A stretch of 5,586 nucleotides of DNA from Gammaproteobacteria bacterium (GTDB lineage Bacteria > Pseudomonadota > Gammaproteobacteria > Poriferisulfidales > Oxydemutatoraceae). The DNA is taken from contig RKSI01000084.1 in assembly GCA_007570905.1 (NCBI GenBank), forward strand, positions 1 through 5,586. Reading direction: 5' to 3'. The stretch's first letter is position 1. Every line of letters starts with the position of its first letter. Shown here in pieces: positions 1 to 5,586 of the stretch. A program made the position numbers and the translations under genes. The notes under the pieces are model-generated. The model searched no databases. It saw only the letters and a program-made list of their open reading frames with translations, and was not told the origin of the DNA.

Positions 1-519
1 ACCGTCACCCTGGCCATCGCCGCCGACAACCTGAACGAGGCCGCCGAAACCCTGACCTTCACGCTCAGCAACCCCAGCGGCGGCGTGATCGCCACCGCCA
101 CCGCCACCGCCACCATCGCCGCCAGCGATCCCATCACCTATTCCATCGCCCGCGCCGCCGGCACCCCGGCCACCGTCGCCGAAGGGCAGTCGGCCCAGTT
201 CGAGGTCACCCTGAGCGGCGCCGCCAGCGGCTCGGCGGCGAACATCGTCGTGCTTTACACCGTTGCCAGCAGCGGCAGCTACGATGTCTCCGGCATCGCC
301 AGCGGCAGCCTGACCTTCGCCGTCGCCACCACCAGCCTGACCCTGTACCTGGCGCTGCCCATAGACGCCGCCCTGGGCAACAGCGCCCCCGACCAGACGC
401 TGACCGTCACCCTGGGCGCGACCGCCGCCGTGCACGGCGACGGCGGCAGCGTCACCCGCGCCACCTCCGCCGCCGACCACAGCGCGTCGGTAGGCGTCAG
501 CTTCGCGGACGCCGCCGCC
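1..519 (+). repeat. Partial A-B-C super-repeat: end of a B module plus a C module
   Basis: Residues 1-44 are the C-terminal half of a class B module: the acidic motif DNLNEAAE at residues 9-16, then TLSNPSGG and the exit IAASDP. Residues 45-173 are a class C module beginning ITYSIA, with the VAEGQ turn, SGSLTF, and a late strand LGNSAPDQTLTVTLG in place of the usual D-x-L-N-E motif. It ends VSFADAAA, matching the ends of later C modules (VNYRDADH, VNWVDAAH, VNWIDAAH). The B-to-C junction carries the 19-base identity shared with bases 2404-2422 and 3523-3541. The module assignment comes from reading the translation by eye; exact domain borders may shift by a few residues. Confidence 0.75.
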
Positions 520-3500
520 CGCACCCTGACCGTCACCGGCCCCGCCGCCCTTACCGAGACCGACGGCAACCTGGAGAGCGGCGACTACACCATCGTCCTC
601 GCCGGCACCGCCTTTTCCACGGCCACCGACGTCACCTGGACGGTCACCCACGGCAGCACCGCCGACGCCGACTTCGTGGACGCCTCCGACCGCACCGGCA
701 CCGTGAGTTTCGGCACTAGCGGCACCAGCCAAACCTTCGCCCTCACCCTCGTCGGCGACAACCTGAACGAGCCGGACGAGGACTTCACCGTACAGGTCAG
801 CGTTGCCGACCCCGCCGCCGACGGCGGCACCGCCTACGGCACGGCGCACACCACCACTATCGAGGATGACGACCCGGTCACCGTGGCCATCGCCCGCGCC
901 AGCGGCTGCGCCGCCAGCGTGGCCGAGGCCACGCCCGTCAACAGCTGCGACTTCACCGTCACCCTCGCCGGCGGCACCCGCGCCATGGGCGTCAGCACCA
1001 TCGTGCCCTTCGCCATCGGCGGCGCCGGCGTCACCGCCGACGACTACGACATCACCGCCCCCAGCGGCATCGCCGCCACCGCCACTGGCGGCATGCTGAC
1101 CATCGCCGCGGGCGCCACCATGACCATGGGCACCGTCACCCTCGCCATAACCGACGACGACCTGAACGAGGCCGCCGAAACGCTGACCCTCACCGGCGCG
1201 GCGGCGGGCGCCAGCGGCCTGCGCCTCAGCGGCACCGGCGCCGGCGCGGTGGAATACGCCTCCGGCGGCGACACCGCCAGCGTCATGGTCGCCGACAACG
1301 ACGACATCACCGTCAGCATCGCCGACGCCCCCGCCGTGCAAGAGGGCGGCAGCACCTCCTTCACCGTCACCCTGGACCAGGCCAGCGCCGGCATGGTCAC
1401 CGTCGCCTGGACCGCCGCCATCGGCGGCACCATGGGCGGTACGCCCGACCCGGCCGGCGGCAGCCTGGAAATCCCTGCCGGCGAGACCGAAGGAGACATC
1501 CTCATCCGCATTCCCTCCAATCCCGACCTGGGCATGGGCGACACACGCACGCTGACCGTGACCCTGGGCACGGTGACCATCGCCGCCCCCGGCGGCGGCA
1601 TGGTCACCACTACCGACAACACCGGCACGGCCACGGTCAACTACCGCGACGCCGACCACGTTTTCGCCTTTTCCACCGCGCCCGCCAGCATTACCGAAGG
1701 CGAAAGCGCCACCTACACCGTCGCCCGCACTGGCCCGGCCATCGCGGGCGCCGGCATCGTGCTGCGCTGGGCCTACGCCGCGGGCGCTACCGCCCCCGCC
1801 GACGCCGCCGATTTCGCGGGCGGCGCGGTCCCCGCCGGCGGCGCGCTGACCTTCACCGGCAGCGAGACCGAAGAAAGCTTCGTCATCGCCACCGAGCAAG
1901 ACGCCGACAGCGAACCCGCCGAGAGTTTCACGGTGTCGCTGAGCGCCGTCAGCGACACCGCCGTGCTGAACGCCGAAGGCGGCGTCACGCTGCCTTCCGA
2001 CCTCGACGTCACCATCGGCGAGAGCGACCGGCCGGTGACGCTGGAGATCGCCGGCCCCGGCAGCGCCTTGACGGAGGGCACAACCGCCGCCTTCACCGTG
2101 AGTTTCATGGAGTCCGTCGCCACCACCGAGGCGGTGACGGCGACCTGGGCCATCTCCTACCCCGCCGCCGCGCCGACGGTGGTCCCGGCGTCGGTGGCGG
2201 ACTTCGCCACTGGCCCCGGCGCCGCCAGCGGCACGGCCACCATCGCCGCCGGCATGAACAGCGTGGACATCCTCATCACCGCCCTTGCCGACAACCGGAA
2301 CGAGGCCGCCGAGAGTTTCACCGTCACCCTCAGCAATCCCAGCGGCGGCGGCGCCATCGCCGCGCCGGCGTTGTCCACCACCGCCGCCATGATCGACGCC
2401 ACCATCGCCGCCAGCGATCCCATAACAGTCAGCATCGCCGCGCCCAGCCCGGCCGCGGTGGACGAGGGCGAAACGGTGGAGTTCCCGGTCTCCTTCGCCG
2501 GCGCAACCGCCGGCTCGGCGGCGGAAATCCAGGTGGCCTACACGGTCGCCTGGACCGCCACTTCCACCGGCGCGTTCACCGACCTGACTGGCGGCAGCCT
2601 CGCCATCCCCGCCGGCCAAACCGAGGGCAACATTCGCGTACGCATCGAGCAAAGCGCCACACTGGGCAGTACCAGCCCCGACGAGACGCTGCGCGTCGCC
2701 CTGGGCGCCATCACCGCAGGCAGCGGCGGCGGCACGGCCACCGGCAGCGGCATGGCCGATGTCACCGTCAACTGGGTGGACGCCGCGCACACCATCTCCT
2801 TTACCAACCCGGCCACCAGCATTGTCGAAGGCGGCAACGCGACCTACACTGTCACCCGCACTGGCCCGGCAATTACCGGCGCTGGCATCGTGCTGCGCTG
2901 GGCTTACGCCGCGGGCGCAGGCAACCCCGCCAGCACCGCCGACTTCGCGGGCGGCGCGGCCCCCGCCGGCGGCGCACTGACCTTCACCGGCACCCAGACC
3001 ACCCGGACCTTCACCATCGCCACCGCGGAAGACACACTGAGCGAGCCTGGAGAAACCTTCACCCTTTCGCTCAGCGCCACCCCCGCCGCGCTTGCCTCCG
3101 AAGGCGGCATCGCACTGCCCGCCGCCATTACCGTGACCATAGGCGAAAGCGACCGCCCGGTGACGCTGCAAATCGCCGCCCCGGGCAGCGCCTTGACGGA
3201 AGGCGCAACCGCCACCTTCACGGTGAGTTTCGCCGAGGCGGTCACCACCACCGAGGCGGTGACGGCGGACTGGGCCATCTCCTACCCCGCCGCCTCGCAG
3301 ACGGTGGTCCCGGCGGCGGCGGCGGACTTCGCCGGCTTCGGCGTCAGCGGCACGGTCAGTATTGCTGCTGGCCAGAGCAGCGCGAATCTCCTCATCACGG
3401 CCCGCGCCGACATGCTGAACGAGCCCGCCGAACGTTTCCTGATCACCCTCGGCAATCCCAGCGGCGGCGGCGCCATCGCCGCCCCGACGCTGCACGACAC

Positions 3501-5586
3501 CATGGCCTCGGCCAGTGCCGACATCGCCGCCAGCGATCCCATTACCGTCTCCATCGCCGCGCCCAGCCCGGCCACGGTGGACGAGGGCGAAACGGTGGAG
3601 TTCCCGGTCTCCTTCGCCGGCGCCAGCACCGGCTCGGCGGCGGCCATCCAGGTGGCCTACACGGTCGCCTGGACCGACGCCGCTTTCACCGCCGGCATGT
3701 TCACCGACCTGAGCGGCGGCAGCCTCACCTTCGCCCCCGGCGAAACCAGCGGCAACATCCGCGTACGCATCCAGCACAGCATCCCGCTGAACAGCAACAG
3801 CCCCGACCAGACCCTGCGCGTCACCCTGGGCGCCATTACCCCGGCCAGCGGCGGCGGCAGCGTCACTGGCAGCGGCATGGCCGATGTAACCGTCAACTGG
3901 ATTGACGCCGCCCACACCATCGAAGTCGCCGACGCCACCGTCGCCGAAGGCGGCGCGGCCACCATCACCGTCACCCGCTCGGCGAGCATGGATTTGGCGC
4001 AGCCAGTGGACATCATGTGGGGAGTCACCGCCAGCGGCAGCGGCGCCGCCCACGCCGTCGCCGCCGACTTCGCCGGCAACGCCCTGCCCAGCGGCACGGT
4101 GCGCTTCAGCGGCGGCCAGATCATCGCCGCCATCAACCTGCCCATCTTGAACGACAACCTGAGCGAGGCGGCCGAGACCTTCACGCTCGCCTTGAGCGAA
4201 AACCTCTCGGACGAAGTGCAAACCGCCAATGGCGTGGTCGCCGCTGCCGACTCCGCCACCATCACCATCACGGACGACGACGAGATACGGGTATCGCTGA
4301 GCGGGCCGGCCACAGTGGCCGAGAGCGCGCTGGCGACTTACCGGGTAAGCCTGAGCGCGGCGCCCACGGCCCCGGTGACGCTGCGCTGGGCCGTGACGGG
4401 CATGGCCTCCGGTAGCGCGCTGGCGGCGCGGGCGGGAGATTTTAATTTCGCGGGCGGCGGTTTCCCGGGCGGGAGTTTGACTTTCGCGGCGGGCGACCCC
4501 CTCGCGCAGAGCATTACCTTCGCCACCAGCGCAGGCGTCGCGGGACCGGACGGCGGCACGGACAACACGCCGGATCGCGCCTTCGCGCTCAGCATTAGCA
4601 ACATCATGGGCGGGGCCGGGATGACGAACCGGACGCCGCCGGCGCCCCTGGCGGCGACCATCCGCGAGTTCGATCGATCCTTTGCCGTCATCGCGGACCG
4701 CGGCGCGGTCAACGAGGGCGACACCATCACCTTTACCGTCGTCCTCAGCGGCGCCGCCCCGGAGGCCGGGACGCCGGCGACCGTGGACTGGGCAATTCGC
4801 GGCGTGGCTATGGCCGATTACAGCGGCGCCGCCGCCGGCGGCAGCTTGAGTTTCACCGCCATCGGCTCGCGGACCGTCGCCGTTGCCATTGATTACGACA
4901 AGCTGAGCGAGGCGGCCGAGGTTTTGATCTTTGCCCTCAGCAATGCGGCCGGCGGCGGCGGCGACATCGGCAGCGGTCTGGGCATTTCCTTGGCCACCGT
5001 GACCATCGCCGAAAGCGACGCCATCGCCATTGCCGTCGGCGGCCCGCGCGACATCGGCGAGTCGCGCGCGGCGGTGTTCCCCGTCAGCCTCAGCGCCTTG
5101 CCCAGCGCGCCGCTGACCATGGACTGGGCGGTGACCGCCAGTACCGCCGGCGGCGCCATCGCGGCTCGCGCAAGCGACTTCGAGTCCGGCGTCTTTCCCA
5201 TGGGCACGTTGACCTTCGGCGCCCGCGAGACCGTGCGCAACATCATGTTCGGCACTTCCGACGGCGGCGGCGCGGGTACGCCGGAGCGGGCGTTTGCCAT
5301 CACCCTCGGCAATATCGCGGGCGGCGGCGGGGCTGCGCCAAGCGCGCCGGCGGCGGTCGCCGCGAGCATCGTCGAGTTCGAACGCTTCTTCGCCGTCGCC
5401 GCGGACAGCGCTGTCGCCGCCGAGGGCGACACCGTCACCTTCACCGTTGCCCTCGCCGGCACTGCCCCGGAGGCCGGGACGCCGGCGACCGCGGACTGGG
5501 AGATCGGCGGCGTGGATGCGGCCGATTACAGCGGCGCCGCCAGCGGCAGCTTGAGTTTCGCGGCCCTCGGCGAACAGACGGTCGCC
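1..5586 (+). CDS. Giant Calx-beta repeat protein, internal fragment (both ends outside window)
   Basis: Frame 1 reads through 1862 codons without a stop. No start is chosen because the gene clearly begins upstream and ends downstream. The product is almost entirely tandem beta-sandwich modules of 114-144 residues. Typical module order is: first strand (e.g. ITVSIA), an acidic-Gly turn (VDEGE, LTEG, VAEGG), a strand with Trp (VTLRWAV, TADWAISY), D-Y/F followed by G-S-L-T-F, then DNLNEAAE-type acidic strand plus T-L-T-F-T-L-S-N, and an exit such as TITDDD. This is the Calx-beta pattern, a fold that binds Ca2+ in animal Na/Ca exchangers and recurs in large bacterial surface proteins. The composition is rich in Ala, Gly, Thr and Ser and strongly acidic, with one Lys (residue 1634) and two Cys (303, 316). 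No catalytic domain, transmembrane segment, signal peptide or RTX nonapeptide run is visible. A surface or secreted adhesin-like role is inferred from family context only. Cadherin-like or other Ig-like repeats are a less likely alternative. Confidence 0.9.
91..114 (+). repeat. Hexanucleotide tandem repeat, four perfect GCCACC units
   Basis: Four perfect in-frame copies of GCCACC encode alternating Ala-Thr at residues 31-38, in the loop just before the exit strand of the first, partial B module. The equivalent loop in the later B modules (about residues 786-801 and 1161-1174) has a different, longer sequence. A six-base unit keeps the frame, so slippage would only lengthen or shorten the loop. 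No effect on expression is implied. Confidence 0.85.
520..1659 (+). repeat. A-B-C super-repeat copy 1 (divergent copy)
   Basis: Three Calx-beta-like modules, 380 residues. Module A is residues 174-291: VTWTV strand, DADF then GTVSF, acidic strand GDNLNEPDEDFTVQVS, exit TTIEDDD; it is the most canonical module of the window. Module B is residues 292-435: starts PVTVAIA, has ADDYD, then DDDLNEAAETLTLTG, and exits VADNDD; it is the longest module (144 residues) and carries the only two cysteines. Module C is residues 436-553: ITVSIA start, VQEGG turn, VTVAWTA strand, GGSLEIPAGET, late strand DTRTLTVTLG without the acidic motif, end VNYRDADH. Assignment to the A-B-C register rests on the shared starts and ends (PVTV/PVTL for B, ITVSIA for C, D-A-x-H at the end of C). 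Sequence similarity to copies 2 and 3 is modest, so this copy is older or has diverged faster. Confidence 0.75.
874..1305 (+). other. Calx-beta-like module with the only cysteine pair (class B)
   Basis: Residues 292-435. Cys303 and Cys316 lie 13 residues apart on either side of the VAEA turn, near the ends of the first two predicted strands, where they could pair as a disulfide across a beta hairpin. No other Cys codon occurs in the remaining 1860 codons. The module is also longer than its relatives, with extra Gly/Ala-rich sequence at residues 400-423 before the exit strand. It keeps the acidic motif DDDLNEAAE at residues 385-393, so calcium binding would be expected if the fold is as inferred. 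The disulfide is an inference from spacing. Confidence 0.7.
1660..2790 (+). repeat. A-B-C super-repeat copy 2
   Basis: Three modules, 377 residues. Module A (residues 554-677) has SITEGES, VLRWAYAAG, ADFAGGAVPAGGALTF, an acidic strand DADSEPAESFTVSLS and the exit TIGESDR. Module B (678-807) starts PVTLEIA, then GSALTEG, VTATWAISYPAA, VVPASVADF, ADNRNEAAESFTVTLSNPSGGG and IAASDP. Module C (808-930) starts ITVSIAAPSP, then VDEGETVEFPVSF, IQVAYTVAWT, GGSLAIPAGQTEGNIRVRI, SPDETLRVALGAI and ends ADVTVNWVDAAH. Each module has a clear counterpart in the next super-repeat, with near-identical nucleotide blocks and only codon-multiple length differences. Modules A and B keep Asp/Glu-rich potential Ca2+ ligands; module C does not have the canonical motif. 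Confidence 0.85.
2791..3915 (+). repeat. A-B-C super-repeat copy 3
   Basis: Three modules, 375 residues, the closest relatives of copy 2. Module A (931-1052) repeats the TRTGPAI, VLRWAYAAG, ADFAGGAAPAGGALTF and TIGESDR landmarks, with acidic strand EDTLSEPGETFTLSLS. Module B (1053-1180) has PVTLQIA, ALTEGATATFTVSF, VTADWAISYPAA, ADMLNEPAERFLITLGNPSGGG and IAASDP. Module C (1181-1305) has ITVSIAAPSPATVDEGE, VAYTVAWT, GGSLTFAPGETSGNIRVRI, SPDQTLRVTLGAI and VNWIDAAH. Offsets to copy 2 are 1131, 1125 and 1119 bases at the starts of A, B and C, so the copies differ by in-frame indels. Protein identity with copy 2 is about three quarters in module C by eye and lower in module A. Confidence 0.85.
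3916..4281 (+). repeat. Transitional A-like Calx-beta module
   Basis: Residues 1306-1427. It follows the VNWIDAAH end of a C module exactly where the next A module would start, and begins TIEVADATVAEGG. The core has DIMWGV, ADFAGNALPSGTVRF, a canonical acidic strand NDNLSEAAETFTLALSE and the textbook exit TITITDDD. It resembles class A in the ADFAG-x-x-x-P-x-G segment but is not followed by a B module. It therefore marks the end of the three-module pattern and the junction with the two-module pattern. Confidence 0.75.
4282..5019 (+). repeat. D-E super-repeat copy 1
   Basis: Two modules. Module D (residues 1428-1559) has VSLSGPATVAES, VTLRWAVTG, AGDFNFAGGGFPGGSLTFAAGD, then a Gly/Asp loop VAGPDGGTDNTPDRAFALSISNI in place of the D-x-L-N-E motif, and an unusual exit TIREFDR. 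Module E (1560-1673) has AVNEGDTITFTV, APEAGTPATVDWAI, ADYSGAAAGGSLSF, an acidic strand DYDKLSEAAEVLIFALSN and the exit TVTIAESDA. The only lysine of the fragment is in that acidic strand (residue 1634). Codon choice differs from the upstream part, with many more GCG and GGG codons. Confidence 0.8.
5020..5586 (+). repeat. D-E super-repeat copy 2, cut by window end
   Basis: Module D (residues 1674-1795) parallels the previous D: PVSLSALPSAPLTMDWAVTAS, ASDFESGVFPMGTLTF, the Gly-rich loop TSDGGGAGTPERAFAITLGNI and exit SIVEFER. The partial module E (1796-1862) has VAAEGDTVTFTV, APEAGTPATADWEIGG and ADYSGAASGSLSF, then runs off the window before its acidic strand. Bases 5464-5491 and 5521-5541 are identical to 4756-4783 and 4813-4833 at an offset of 708 bases, so this is a clear duplication of the upstream D-E pair. 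Confidence 0.8.

Noticed and set aside
803..1099. Plus-strand open frame of 98 codons rich in Pro, Ala and Ser
   Set aside because: Out-of-frame reading of the A and B modules of super-repeat copy 1. The Pro/Ala/Ser composition is a typical shadow of high-GC coding DNA.
1261..1320. RTX-type calcium-binding nonapeptide (GGxGxDxxx) sites, suggested by Gly/Asp-rich stretches such as SGGDTASV
   Set aside because: No tandem nonapeptide register is present here or at 4540-4570 or 5260-5280. The Gly/Asp stretches are isolated loops between beta strands.
3310..3325. GCG/GGC trinucleotide runs here and near 4951-4962 and 5320-5331 as microsatellites
   Set aside because: They are only about four codons each, encode ordinary poly-Ala or poly-Gly loops, and are expected by chance in such GC-rich DNA.
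3657..4313. Long minus-strand open frame of 218 codons, the longest of many antisense frames
   Set aside because: It lies wholly antisense to the continuous frame-1 gene, has the low-complexity Ala/Val/Ser/Met composition expected from reverse-reading GCC/ACC/GGC codons, and shows no domain. Similar antisense frames recur at repeat-equivalent places (for example 1773-2153 and 2904-3278), as a shadow of repeated DNA would.
4017..4415. Plus-strand open frame of 132 codons with an Arg-rich protein
   Set aside because: It is a shifted-frame reading of the same repeat DNA. The Arg runs come from out-of-frame GCC/GGC codons, while frame 1 gives well-formed Calx-beta strands across the same bases.
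1..5586. CRISPR-like or other non-coding direct-repeat array
   Set aside because: The repeats are hundreds of bases long, diverged, coding throughout, and differ by codon-multiple indels. They are protein-domain repeats, not short identical repeats with unique spacers.

Overview
The whole 5586-base window lies inside one giant gene. Plus-strand frame 1 is open from the first base to the last: 1862 sense codons, no stop, and no start or end visible. The product is a run of about 120-residue beta-sandwich modules with the Calx-beta signature: an early TEG/DEG-type strand, a D-Y/F then G-x-L-x-F core, a D-x-L-N/S-E-x-x-E-x-F-x-V-x-L strand, and a T-I-x-D/E-D/S-D exit. Fourteen complete modules and two partial ones can be delimited. 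Many other open frames on both strands are shadows of this GC-rich repetitive gene and are not annotated.

The modules have a higher-order order. From base 1 to 3915 they follow a three-module super-repeat (classes A, B, C; about 375-380 residues per turn): partial B-C at 1-519, then A-B-C at 520-1659, 1660-2790 and 2791-3915. A transitional A-like module follows (3916-4281). From 4282 to the end the pattern becomes a two-module super-repeat (D-E, about 236-246 residues), with one full copy and one cut by the window edge. Synonymous codon use shifts at the same point.

The GC content (about 70% by eye, not computed), intron-free reading frame and codon bias to GCC, ACC and GGC suggest a high-GC bacterium, perhaps a proteobacterium. 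The taxon cannot be fixed from this window. Large Calx-beta repeat proteins in bacteria are usually secreted or surface-anchored adhesin-like proteins whose modules may be rigidified by Ca2+. The composition fits an extracellular protein: by hand count about 190 Asp/Glu against about 48 Arg/Lys, only one Lys, and only two Cys. The signal peptide, secretion signal, anchor and any ligand-binding head lie outside the window, so the adhesin role is inference. I see no RNA gene, promoter, terminator, mobile element or CRISPR array.
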